Part shown: piece by piece, positions 14,106 through 21,154 of the stretch
How the letters are laid out: each line of letters begins with the position of its first letter
Numbering within the stretch: the stretch's first letter is position 1
DNA from: a virus
Strand: one strand, 5' to 3'
DNA: 28,673 bases
IMG/VR virus record: IMGVR_UViG_3300035118_000176
Location: 1-28,673 of that record
The notes under the pieces: generated by a model
Seen by the model: the letters and a program-made list of their open reading frames with translations, nothing else
Databases searched by the model: none
Told to the model about the DNA's origin: nothing
Made by a program: the position numbers and the translations under genes

Positions 14106-14133
14106 TATATAAGCGCTTTGCGCTACAATGCAA
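14106..14133 (-). promoter_or_regulatory. Repeated promoter copy P8
   Basis: -35 TTGCAT at 14128-14133, 16-bp spacer with GCGCAAAGCGCT, -10 TATATA at 14106-14111, leader GTCAGAACGGAGA. It overlaps the last codons of the 14123-14335 gene. Confidence 0.83.
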
Positions 14134-14335
14134 GCTTTAATTTTGCCTCACCGGAAATTTCTAGCCATCCATTCTCATCAGAGATGAGGATTGGAGTCCC
14201 ATCAAACTTTAGGGAGCGGAAAATATTGGTGCCACATTCCGGGCAGTATGTCGGCAAACGTGGGTTGACCCAACAGAGTAGCTGGCCGCAGCACGGTGTC
14301 TGGATCAGCCTAAAGTGGATTCGTTCTCTGGTCAT
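14123..14335 (-). CDS. Zinc-ribbon protein, 70 aa
   Basis: CCGQLLCWVN near residue 15 and CPECG near residue 31 form a compact four-Cys ribbon, as in many small phage DNA- or RNA-binding proteins. The start overlaps the preceding stop by ATGA. Last gene of the long P9 operon. Confidence 0.75.
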   Translation of the reverse strand: MTRERIHFRLIQTPCCGQLLCWVNPRLPTYCPECGTNIFRSLKFDGTPILISDENGWLEISGEAKLKLAL

Positions 14336-14607
14336 TGTGGATCACCAATACGACCACTAGGCTTACGTACGTTCTCATCGATCAGCCAGTCGTCTTCTTC
14401 CATCCAAGCCATGAGGTCAGCACATAGGCGGTTCCAGCCTCTCTCAACCTTCGGCGGGATGTTCAAGTCGGGAATGCTGATCTCGGCACCTAGCTGATTG
14501 GCGCATTCGGCCACCCTGCGCAAGCTTAGTCGTAGGGTGGCGAGTTGCTCTTCAGGTGTTTGCATTTGTTCCGTTCCCTGGTCATTGTGGTCTTCGGGTA
14601 CGTTCAT
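14332..14607 (-). CDS. Hypothetical protein, 91 aa
   Basis: Gln/Glu-rich start, then a helix LATLRLSLRRVAECANQLG and a tryptophan/acidic segment LMAWMEEDDWLIDE. No family recognised. Overlaps both neighbours by ATGA, so it is translationally coupled. Confidence 0.7.
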   Translation of the reverse strand: MNVPEDHNDQGTEQMQTPEEQLATLRLSLRRVAECANQLGAEISIPDLNIPPKVERGWNRLCADLMAWMEEDDWLIDENVRKPSGRIGDPQ

Positions 14608-15596
14608 TGTCTTACTTTGATGTGTCTGCTAATTGTTTCGCCTTGGCCCCGCATATACGGCTCGACAATCCAGTGCTTGTTTCCTCGTCTAGCCAAGTAC
14701 CTGCTGACCATGTGGATTCGCGGTGACTTGCGGGTGAACCCTAATGGTGTACGGATTTGCTGCGCGCGCTCGGCAGCGTTAAGATGAATGGTTACCCGGG
14801 TATGGTCTAGTCTGGGGACTTCATGCCGCTTGACGCGGGCTTTGTTCAGCTTGGATTGATCTACTGGTGTATAGTGAACGATGGGTCGACTGGCAGTTAG
14901 TAGCATCATGATCGCCCAGACCGTAATGTATTCACCATAAACATCGGCGTAGGCTGCTTCTCTTTGATGTGGATTTCTGTTGAGAAACATCTCACCCCAT
15001 CTATTAGGTGAATGCTCCGCTGTTTCCCAAATCTGGAATAGAGCTTCCTTTTGGATTGGGTTGTCCGTCCATAGCCTGGCTAGGTTAGCTATTGACAATC
15101 CTAACGTGTTTTCGATCGGTTGTTTGATTCGTTGGTCTAGGTTAAAGTAAGCTGAAATTGGGGCAATGTTGGCCGGGTTTAGATCCTTTGAGATTTGTAA
15201 CCCGTCCATTATTGGGCTTTCCCATGCCCAGGTCACTTGTCCCTTTCGACCACCTTTTTCACATTCAAGGAAAAACCCAACACGTACTGGTATGGGTCTG
15301 CCGGGTTCGTTAATCACGGCATCTGGGAACCTACGACGTAGGTTCTCACGACCGCTTTCTTCCCATTCCACCCACATCTTTGTATAAGGTATGTGACAAT
15401 GAGCCATTGCCTCCAACAGGACTTTGGGGCGGCCAAAGGTTAGTTCGGTCGCGGTGTGAATGGCATTGGTATCAAGCAGAAATCTCGGTGCCCCCTTTAG
15501 TTTATCTTCCATAGCACCAAAGATGGCAATGATGGGATTGAATGGTCTTGTCTTGGCAAGACCAGCCATCTCCACTATGTTGTCCATCAGGTACAT
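14604..15596 (-). CDS. Conserved-type phage protein, 330 aa
   Basis: I use the ATG at 15594-15596 (MYLMDNIVEM) with GGTGGGA upstream; GTG at 15609-15611 and ATG at 15585-15587 are alternatives. The N-terminal third has HIPYTKMWVEWEESGRENL and the C-terminus has KSPRIHMVSRYLARRGN, WIVEPYMRG. These two signatures (PYxxMWxEW and PRxHxVxxHxxRR...P..RG) occur together in a widespread phage family of unknown function. FLLDTN near residue 40 resembles a PIN-nuclease opening, but the remaining PIN acids are not evident. Basic C-terminus suggests nucleic-acid contact. Confidence 0.8.
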   Translation of the reverse strand: MYLMDNIVEMAGLAKTRPFNPIIAIFGAMEDKLKGAPRFLLDTNAIHTATELTFGRPKVLLEAMAHCHIPYTKMWVEWEESGRENLRRRFPDAVINEPGRPIPVRVGFFLECEKGGRKGQVTWAWESPIMDGLQISKDLNPANIAPISAYFNLDQRIKQPIENTLGLSIANLARLWTDNPIQKEALFQIWETAEHSPNRWGEMFLNRNPHQREAAYADVYGEYITVWAIMMLLTASRPIVHYTPVDQSKLNKARVKRHEVPRLDHTRVTIHLNAAERAQQIRTPLGFTRKSPRIHMVSRYLARRGNKHWIVEPYMRGQGETISRHIKVRQ

Positions 15597-16288
15597 TTGA
15601 TGATTTCCCACCCTTCGATTGTTGGGAGTAGTGGATCTTCCCAGCGAAGTTGCGGATTTTCCTGCATCAGTCGATTGATCTCTTCGACGGGTGTAAACTC
15701 ACCATCAAACAGTTTGCGGGTCAAGATATGATATTGATGACCCATGACCATCTGGTTTATGATCACGATTGTGGGATCCCAGACGTACATAAGTTTTATG
15801 TTTGGATGATGCGGCCACAACACCGCTCTAGTAATTGCGGATGGTGGGATTGTGCCCCTATGGGCGCAGGTACCTAGATGTTGTAGAGATGCCTCCCACC
15901 ATGTGGTGTCTGTACCGTCCTTATTCTGGGTAGGCCAGTTGAAAGTGAATTGCTGCTTCCGGTAGTGTATAGTCCGTTCTTTCATCGAGCCGGGTACCGG
16001 GTTATCGATCTTTCGGCTTCCCTGTTCTAGAAAGTCCTCATCGGGGTAGAGGTTAAGTGGGAATAGCTTGTCGGTGTCGATTTCAATAACGGCGCAGAGA
16101 GGCTCTTTGCCTTTGGAAGCGTTGAACGCGAAATATGGGGCGTAGCTGTTCGTCAGGTACACACACTTTGGGTTGCTGTTGACCGTATACTTCCAGTTGT
16201 TGACTCCTTTCGCACCCCTTGGGTGTATTCCTATCTTTAGAATGTTGTTAAGCCAGGCACCGTTAGTGCCGTGATAGAGTTTTACCAT
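15587..16288 (-). CDS. ADP-ribosyltransferase-fold protein (KptA/DarT-like), 233 aa
   Basis: The N-terminal half follows the pattern of ADP-ribosyltransferase-like folds: LYHGT with His6, ILKIGIHP, VYLT with Tyr44 before an alanine-rich helix, then AVIEID at 66-71 and LYPDEDFLEQ at 80-89. RGTIPPSAI at 144-152 matches the GxIPxxxI turn near the end of such domains. The His-Tyr pair fits the HYx (diphtheria/KptA) class, which binds NAD+. Possible targets include DNA, RNA 2'-phosphates or host proteins. The third catalytic residue is not obvious, so activity is unproven. It lies mid-operon behind P9. Confidence 0.6.
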   Translation of the reverse strand: MVKLYHGTNGAWLNNILKIGIHPRGAKGVNNWKYTVNSNPKCVYLTNSYAPYFAFNASKGKEPLCAVIEIDTDKLFPLNLYPDEDFLEQGSRKIDNPVPGSMKERTIHYRKQQFTFNWPTQNKDGTDTTWWEASLQHLGTCAHRGTIPPSAITRAVLWPHHPNIKLMYVWDPTIVIINQMVMGHQYHILTRKLFDGEFTPVEEINRLMQENPQLRWEDPLLPTIEGWEIIKCT

Positions 16289-16291
16289 CTC

Positions 16292-16492
16292 TCAGTTTCC
16301 ATATTGTTTGATGATTAGGTGAGCTGTCTCTATTAGCTCAGCTATAGGAACCTTTATGACAGACTGTGTCACTCCAGTCGCTTTGTCAAGCATAGTGACA
16401 TAGACTGAAGTAACACCACGTTGGCCTACACCAACGTCAACAATCTCAATGATGTGACTTTCCCCCTTCATTCGGATGATTTGATCAGCCAT
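16292..16492 (-). CDS. Hypothetical protein, 66 aa
   Basis: Starts MADQIIRMKGESHIIEIVD, with GGGGGTG 4 bases upstream. Beta-rich N-terminus and a helical C-terminus (IAELIETAHLIIKQYGN). Overlaps the preceding gene by 8 bases. No family recognised. Confidence 0.65.
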   Translation of the reverse strand: MADQIIRMKGESHIIEIVDVGVGQRGVTSVYVTMLDKATGVTQSVIKVPIAELIETAHLIIKQYGN

Positions 16493-16679
16493 TATGCACC
16501 CCCGCACGAGCGACACGTTCGATCTGGTCGACTGTCAGCCCTGAGATTTCGGATAGGGCCTGCACTGCCCGTTCTATCTTTACGGCACCCCACATGTCCC
16601 TCGGTTTGGTGTCTCTCAACCAGACGAGGAAGGAGCAGAGGTCGGTAAGTGCTTTGATCTGATTTGATGTGATTTCCAT
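16485..16679 (-). CDS. Hypothetical helical protein, 64 aa
   Basis: Starts MEITSNQIKALTDLCSFLV; a longer in-frame reading would run through the promoter and is rejected. Two predicted helices ending in SGLTVDQIERVARAG, which could be an HTH-like turn. First gene of the P9 operon, whose 5' leader differs from the others. Confidence 0.65.
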   Translation of the reverse strand: MEITSNQIKALTDLCSFLVWLRDTKPRDMWGAVKIERAVQALSEISGLTVDQIERVARAGVHNG

Positions 16680-16728
16680 TTCCCGATCCTGTGCTGCCGG
16701 ATCACCCGGCGTCTGGTTACTATCATCA

Positions 16729-16756
16729 TATATAAGCGCTTTGCAACGAATTGCAA
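16729..16756 (-). promoter_or_regulatory. Repeated promoter copy P9 (divergent partner)
   Basis: -35 TTGCAA at 16751-16756, 16-bp spacer with GCAAAGCGCT, -10 TATATA at 16729-16734. Unlike the others it lacks the GTCAGAAnGGAGA leader; instead a 5' hairpin GCCGG/CCGGC lies around 16696-16710. Confidence 0.8.
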
Positions 16757-16790
16757 GCACAAAATGATCTAAAAAATCCGACACGGGGAC

Positions 16791-16818
16791 TTGCAATGTG
16801 CCGCAAAATGCTTATATG
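16791..16818 (+). promoter_or_regulatory. Repeated promoter copy P10 (plus strand)
   Basis: -35 TTGCAA at 16791-16796, 16-bp spacer with GCAAAATGCT, -10 TATATG at 16813-16818, leader GTCAGAATGGAGA. It faces away from P9, so the two drive divergent operons 35 bases apart. Confidence 0.87.
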
Positions 16819-16842
16819 TATGGAGTCAGAATGGAGACCGAT

Positions 16843-17100
16843 ATGACCAAGTTCGTGAGAGATCAATTTAGCTACTGGGGTGGGTATCTGACCTACGGGC
16901 CGGAACGCCTTTTTATCGCCCGCTTCAAGTACGCCTCGACCTCCAGCAAGCCCCGGTGGATCACGTTCATGTGCAAGAATTTCACCGTGGAAGAGTGGCA
17001 GGCTGCGCGCGCTCAGGACAAGGCGCCGCTCGACATCATGCGCTCGAAGGGTTTCGAGCTCACTCATATCCTCAAGTGGCGTCGTGAGGGTGTGATCTAG
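16843..17100 (+). CDS. Hypothetical protein, 85 aa
   Basis: Starts MTKFVRDQFSYWGGYLTYG; the ATG at 16843 has GGAG 8 bases upstream. In-frame ATGs upstream lie in the promoter and leader. Aromatic-rich beta region followed by VEEWQAARAQDKAPLDIM helix. First gene behind P10. No family recognised. Confidence 0.75.
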   Translation: MTKFVRDQFSYWGGYLTYGPERLFIARFKYASTSSKPRWITFMCKNFTVEEWQAARAQDKAPLDIMRSKGFELTHILKWRREGVI

Positions 17101-17113
17101 AAAGGAGTGGAAA

Positions 17114-17452
17114 ATGCCGTATATCACAATCACCGTTAAACCGTACGATACCCTGGCCACCGCGGCCAGGGATTGCCACGGCAAGACGCCCAGCCTCAAA
17201 GTGCTGCAAAAGGCGGTTGGTGGGTACATCGAAACCGTGCCGCACCTGACCAGCATCGAGCTCGATGGCAAGCGGGTGCGCTGCACCGCCTACGCCAACG
17301 AGGAGGGCCGATTGCACGATCTGCCCCGTAACCACCACATGAGTAACCTCTGGAAGCGGGAGTTGCTGCGCCAGTCACCGAACGCCGAATTCCGCTACGA
17401 ACCCGAGCTTTACGGGCCAGTGGTCTTCGTTGTCAAGGCCTCGGTCAAGTAG
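17114..17452 (+). CDS. DUF3846-like protein, 112 aa
   Basis: Contains VGGYIETV at 35-42, YANEEGRLHDLPRN at 79-92 and a final LYGPVVFV. This matches the DUF3846 pattern (VGGxIexv...NEeGkl..LpxN...GxvvV), a small fold common in phages and plasmids with unproven function. AAAGGAGTGG precedes the ATG. Second gene of the P10 operon, closed by a terminator 17 bases later. Confidence 0.75.
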   Translation: MPYITITVKPYDTLATAARDCHGKTPSLKVLQKAVGGYIETVPHLTSIELDGKRVRCTAYANEEGRLHDLPRNHHMSNLWKRELLRQSPNAEFRYEPELYGPVVFVVKASVK

Positions 17453-17468
17453 GTTTTCGAGCGCTGGG

Positions 17469-17494
17469 AAAAGCGGGCTTTGCGCCCGCTTTTT
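17469..17494 (+). terminator. Intrinsic terminator 1
   Basis: Stem AAGCGGGC/GCCCGCTT (17471-17478 with 17484-17491), 5-base loop, followed by TTT. Ends the P10 operon. Confidence 0.88.
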
Positions 17495-17540
17495 CAGCTC
17501 GGGGGTATTGCAATCGGCATTAGCAGCGTAGCGCAAGAAA

Positions 17541-17567
17541 AGGCCCCGTTTAGGCGGGGCTTTTTTT
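17541..17567 (+). terminator. Intrinsic terminator 2
   Basis: Stem GCCCCG/CGGGGC (17543-17548 with 17555-17560), extended by flanking A-T pairs, then seven T. A tandem terminator that isolates the late operon from the early one. Confidence 0.87.
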
Positions 17568-17580
17568 GTAAAGTTTGTGT

Positions 17581-17674
17581 ACTACCAAATTTTTTGCTTG
17601 CAATCGTTAGCTTTGAATAGCATACTACCAACGCTCATCCAAGAAACTAATAACATGTTTAACTACCAACGCTC
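17581..17674 (+). repeat. Direct repeats ACTACCAA(CGCTC) in the late leader
   Basis: ACTACCAACGCTC at 17624-17636 and again at 17662-17674, with a shorter ACTACCAA at 17581-17588. Spacing is 43 and 38 bases. They lie between terminator 2 and the NusG-like gene; two would be in the transcribed leader if the promoter at 17598 is real. Confidence 0.75.
17598..17626 (+). promoter_or_regulatory. Possible late-operon promoter
   Basis: TTGCAA at 17598-17603, 17-base spacer, CATACT at 17621-17626. Directly follows the tandem terminators and precedes the structural operon. It lacks the GCGCTTATAT core and the GTCAG leader of the early set, so it would be a different class. Confidence 0.45.
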
Positions 17675-17687
17675 TAATCATAGGGCT

Positions 17688-17695
17688 GCGGTAGC
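17688..17695 (+). promoter_or_regulatory. ops-like element (RfaH-type pause/recruitment site)
   Basis: GCGGTAGC, identical to the core of the enterobacterial ops site GGCGGTAGCGTG, which recruits RfaH to paused RNA polymerase. It lies 35 bases upstream of the start of a NusG-family gene and on the same strand. The flanks differ from the full consensus. Confidence 0.45.
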
Positions 17696-17730
17696 TCTCT
17701 GTGCTTGCGGGAGTGGGGAATGGAGAGCAG

Positions 17731-18237
17731 ATGGCATGGGCTTGCTTTCAAACTTATGGTGCTCAGGAACGTAAAGCTGTCGAGAACCTGACTCGACAGG
17801 GTCTAGACGCGTTTTGCCCGTTCTACACCAAACCCGTACTTCCATCTATCCGAGCACGAGGTCCTAAGGACGCTCCGTTATTTCCCTGTTACGGTTTTGT
17901 CTATCTTGAAGATAAGACGCAGTGGGGAATCCCCGGAAATACATACGGGGTCATTCGGCTTTTAACAGGAAACAAGTTAGATCCAAGACCTTTATGGGTG
18001 GCTACCACCTATATCGAGACAATTTATGAGATTCAAGCAAAGTTTGGTGGGAATGTCTTACCGGTTGATACGATAGTCAGAGTAAAAACTAAAGATAGCC
18101 CGTTTTTTGATCAAATAGGTACTGTTATTTCAATGAATTCAAACGATAGAATCCGGTTATTGATGAGTTTGTTCAATCGAGACATTATAGTAGAATTCGA
18201 AGCAGGTGCGGATTTAGAAATTGTGGAGCTTGAGTAG
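17731..18237 (+). CDS. NusG/RfaH-like transcription antiterminator, 168 aa
   Basis: Start ATG at 17731 (MAWACFQTYGAQERKAVENL) with GGAG 5 bases upstream. N-terminal NGN domain: W-x-C/x-Q-T, E-x-x-A-x-x-x-L, then FCPFY and PLFPCYGFVYLE (residues ~52-63), the standard NusG layout. The C-terminal KOW-type domain is around 115-168 (VDTIVRVKTKDSPFFDQIGT). NusG proteins bind RNA polymerase clamp helices and suppress pausing; specialised paralogues serve single long operons. Position at the head of the structural operon suggests a phage late-gene processivity factor. Overlaps the next start by one base. Confidence 0.85.
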   Translation: MAWACFQTYGAQERKAVENLTRQGLDAFCPFYTKPVLPSIRARGPKDAPLFPCYGFVYLEDKTQWGIPGNTYGVIRLLTGNKLDPRPLWVATTYIETIYEIQAKFGGNVLPVDTIVRVKTKDSPFFDQIGTVISMNSNDRIRLLMSLFNRDIIVEFEAGADLEIVELE

Positions 18238-19214
18238 TGACGAAAATCCCTCCCAACCAACCAAAGACAGATAGGAAGGTGAAATACGGTAACAGTACTG
18301 CTTATTCTCGTATGCGTTTTGATGATTTACCGCCTTCCCCTCAGACGTTGTGGTTCTATGGTAGATTACCCGCACACCAGCGCAAGTTTGTTGATGAATT
18401 GATTGTCAGTCAGGATCCGCAGCAGGCTGCCACTCGGTCGGGATTCTTGAATTACGATAGTGCAATGAAAGAGATTAGTGTTCGTTGTGCTATCCGTGAA
18501 CGACTTGAGACTATTACAGAGATGGCATCGGTTACTGCAGCTGATGTTCGTCGTGAATTAAAACATATTTACGAAGGCGATCCCACCGAGATTACCGGTG
18601 TTTGGCGGGTGCCCTGCAGGCATTGTTGGGGTGAAGGCAATCGCTTTCAGTACACCGACCCTGAAATGTACTATGTTGAGCAGGCGCAGTCTTACGGTGA
18701 AAACAATTGGCCCTCTTCCTGTATTACTAACGAATTCGGGCCCTTGATCTTCAAACATGCTACCGCTGCATGGGTGGCTGGTAAGAATCATCACCAAGTC
18801 GATATCAAGGGTGGTAGTGGGTATAGTCGCAACCGTGAAATCAACTCGGATTGCCCACAATGCCATGGTATTGGCGAACCGATGATGTATGTTTGTGATA
18901 CAAGGTACCTTTCGGAATCAGCCAAAAAGATCTTTAAGGGTGTAAGGGTTGGTGATAACAAAATCGAAGTAATGACGATTGATAAGACTCACGCCCTAAC
19001 ATTATTGGCAAGAGATACTCAGGTTGGTATTGAGCGGCGGGAAATCACAATTAACCTCCCCCGCACAAAGGAAGAATTTGAAGAGACAGTCAGGAAAATG
19101 TCTGTTGATGAACTTGAAATGTTTATCGCTAATATGATCACGCTTGGGGAAGAAGAGTACGAAGTACAAGGTGCGGGGGCACAGCGTAGGTTAAAGTTTT
19201 CAAGAGGTAACTAA
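18237..19214 (+). CDS. terS: Terminase small subunit with zinc-finger insert
   Basis: 325 residues, GTG start overlapping the previous stop (TAGTG). Residues ~48-75 (QRKFVDELIVSQDPQQAATRSGF) match the N-terminal DNA-binding HTH of Terminase_2-type small subunits, which recognise the packaging site. Unusually, residues ~125-220 insert a CRHCWGEGN pair and a CPQCHGIGE pair, like DnaJ CxxCxGxG repeats, probably one zinc ion. The C-terminal acidic helix (EEFEETVRKMSVDELEMFI) may contact the large subunit. The length is nearly twice a typical small subunit. Function is inferred from the HTH region and its place before terL. Confidence 0.8.
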   Translation: MTKIPPNQPKTDRKVKYGNSTAYSRMRFDDLPPSPQTLWFYGRLPAHQRKFVDELIVSQDPQQAATRSGFLNYDSAMKEISVRCAIRERLETITEMASVTAADVRRELKHIYEGDPTEITGVWRVPCRHCWGEGNRFQYTDPEMYYVEQAQSYGENNWPSSCITNEFGPLIFKHATAAWVAGKNHHQVDIKGGSGYSRNREINSDCPQCHGIGEPMMYVCDTRYLSESAKKIFKGVRVGDNKIEVMTIDKTHALTLLARDTQVGIERREITINLPRTKEEFEETVRKMSVDELEMFIANMITLGEEEYEVQGAGAQRRLKFSRGN

Positions 19215-19215
19215 C

Positions 19216-19371
19216 ATGAAGTTGATCATTCTCTCTCTAGTGGTTGGTATGGGCTTTGTCCTTGCCGGCTGCACTGGTTGTGGCGTAAATGGTCAACGCT
19301 GTGTGACCGGTTACACTTACACCCAGACACAACCCGGTGTCTGGGTAATTACAGTGCAGTACGGTAGCTGA
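19216..19371 (+). CDS. Small lipoprotein, 51 aa
   Basis: MKLIILSLVVGMGFVLAGC: a type II signal peptide with lipobox LAGC, so Cys19 would be lipidated after cleavage. The mature chain of 33 residues has two further Cys and a Thr-rich beta-like tail (YTYTQTQPGVWVITVQ). AGAGG lies 9 bases before the ATG, and the stop overlaps the terminase start (TGATG). Phage lipoproteins may act as superinfection-exclusion or outer spanin proteins; the lack of Pro-rich sequence and of a partner inner spanin makes the first more likely. Both are inference. Confidence 0.75.
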   Translation: MKLIILSLVVGMGFVLAGCTGCGVNGQRCVTGYTYTQTQPGVWVITVQYGS

Positions 19372-21002
19372 TGCCTACCAAGACTAGACATCAAACATTA
19401 CCACATGAACGGCGCCGTCTGGAAGATTTGGCGCTGGATACCTATGTTAGTTTGAAAGACAGGGTAATTCCAAAGTTACAGTTGATTAAGGAACCTGATG
19501 TAGACTTGAAATGGGCCTACTCCTATGCGGGTAGGCCACATGATTTCATTGCTGAAATCGTACCTGATTGGTATGGTAGTAATTGGACTTCCTGGCGTTC
19601 TTTTGTTGGTACTGTATTCGCCATTCCATTTGAAGAAAATGAAGAATACCAGATCTTTAGAGACTGCACTGATCTTGTTGATCAGCCTACGAAAAAGTCG
19701 TCACGGGTCTGGATGCCGGTCGGTCGTCGCGGCGGGAAGTCTCGTATACTTGCTGCTATTTCTGTGTATTTGGGTTGTTGTTATGATTGGTCTCATTATC
19801 TGGACCCCGGGGAACTGGGTGTACTACTTGTATTGGCAGCAGACCGTCGACAAGCTCGAGTAATCATGGGTTATGTTAAAGCCTTTCTAGATCATCCGAA
19901 ATTGAAGACCAGAGTCAAGACAGAGAACGCCGAATCTGTTCTATTTCATGGTAATATCTTAGTTGAAGTGGGTACAGCTAGTTATAGAGCAGTCCGGTCA
20001 AGAACCATTATTGCGGCATTGTGTGATGAGATTGCTTTTTGGCATAGTGACGAATCTTCAGCAAATCCGGATACTGAAATTATTGCCGCTCTTGAGCCGG
20101 CAATGGCCACCATCCCAAATGCACTATTGTTGGGCGCTTCATCCCCATACGCTCGCCGTGGTGTATTGTGGAATAACTTTGAAAGGTACTTTGGTAAAGA
20201 TGATGGGCCGCTAATTTGGCGCGCACCCACAAGGGTGATGAACCCTACGGTACCACAATCATTTATTGATGAAAAGTACGAAGAAGACCCCTATAGTGCG
20301 GCAGCTGAATATGGTGCCGAATTTAGATCTGATGTTGATGCGTTTATTACGAAAGAGGCAATTGATAGTGTAACAACTCGCGGATTACATGAATTGCCTT
20401 ATGAGATGGGGATGCGTTATTACGGATTTGTAGATCCTAGTGGTGGTTCCAGTGATAGTATGACCCTGGCAATTGGCCATATTGATCCGCAGACCAAACG
20501 TGGTGTACTTGATGTATTGAGAGAGCGTAGACCACAATTCTCACCGGAAGCGGTGGTTGAAGAGTTTGTTTCAGTACTACATACTTATCGGGTCTTTAGG
20601 GTAGTTGGTGACCACTATGCTGGTGAGTGGCCCAGGGAAAGATTTAGAATAAAGGGTGTTGAATATAATGTCTCTAAGGCAAGTAAATCCGACATTTACG
20701 TTGCATTTCTACCGATCGTCAACGCCGGACGGTGTGAGTTACTTGATAACAGTCGCCTATATAACCAGTTGCTCGGACTCGACCGGCGAATCTCACGTGG
20801 AGGTCATGAAACAATTGATCACTCTCCGGGGACACACGACGATCTCGCAAATGTGGTCGCAGGTGTGATGCACATTATGCTCAGCAAGCGTCAGACCTTG
20901 AATGTCGATCCCAAGGTACTGGCAATGTCTGAGACACTGGTTGCTCGTAGACCAGTAGATTTGGTTAATCTAACTTCCAATATGCACGGACCTCGGTGGT
21001 AA
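19371..21002 (+). CDS. terL: Terminase large subunit
   Basis: 543 residues; ATP-driven DNA packaging motor and headful nuclease. Walker A GRRGGKS at 118-124, Walker B CDEIAFW with Asp219/Glu220, then a coupling motif LLLGASSP at 252-259. The RNase-H-like nuclease has Asp355 in GFVDPSGG, Asp414 in VVGDHYAGEW, and Asp490/Asp491 in THDDLANV. All key residues are present. Starts at TGATG overlap with the lipoprotein gene and ends at TAATG overlap with the next small gene. Confidence 0.95.
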   Translation: MPTKTRHQTLPHERRRLEDLALDTYVSLKDRVIPKLQLIKEPDVDLKWAYSYAGRPHDFIAEIVPDWYGSNWTSWRSFVGTVFAIPFEENEEYQIFRDCTDLVDQPTKKSSRVWMPVGRRGGKSRILAAISVYLGCCYDWSHYLDPGELGVLLVLAADRRQARVIMGYVKAFLDHPKLKTRVKTENAESVLFHGNILVEVGTASYRAVRSRTIIAALCDEIAFWHSDESSANPDTEIIAALEPAMATIPNALLLGASSPYARRGVLWNNFERYFGKDDGPLIWRAPTRVMNPTVPQSFIDEKYEEDPYSAAAEYGAEFRSDVDAFITKEAIDSVTTRGLHELPYEMGMRYYGFVDPSGGSSDSMTLAIGHIDPQTKRGVLDVLRERRPQFSPEAVVEEFVSVLHTYRVFRVVGDHYAGEWPRERFRIKGVEYNVSKASKSDIYVAFLPIVNAGRCELLDNSRLYNQLLGLDRRISRGGHETIDHSPGTHDDLANVVAGVMHIMLSKRQTLNVDPKVLAMSETLVARRPVDLVNLTSNMHGPRW

Positions 21003-21154
21003 TGGCAGAGTCAAGACAACAACCTCCGGAACCACGTCATCATGGCCGAATGACTCCTGATGAAATGGAAGCCGCAATTCGGGAATTGTTAGAATGGAAG
21101 GCAAAGATCGAGAAATCGGAAGCAGCCGTACCGATAGTAGTGGACACGAAGTAG
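21002..21154 (+). CDS. Small helical protein, 50 aa
   Basis: MAESRQQPPEPRHHGRMTPD, then a charged helix EMEAAIRELLEWKAKIEKSE. Start overlaps the terL stop (TAATG). Coding is supported by this coupling and the clean helix. Its last 61 bases overlap the following gene in another frame. Function unknown. Confidence 0.6.
   Translation: MAESRQQPPEPRHHGRMTPDEMEAAIRELLEWKAKIEKSEAAVPIVVDTK

Noticed and set aside
14604-15611. PIN-domain toxin call based on FLLDTN
   Set aside because: Only the first acidic motif is suggestive; the rest of the protein follows a different conserved phage pattern and other PIN acids are not apparent.
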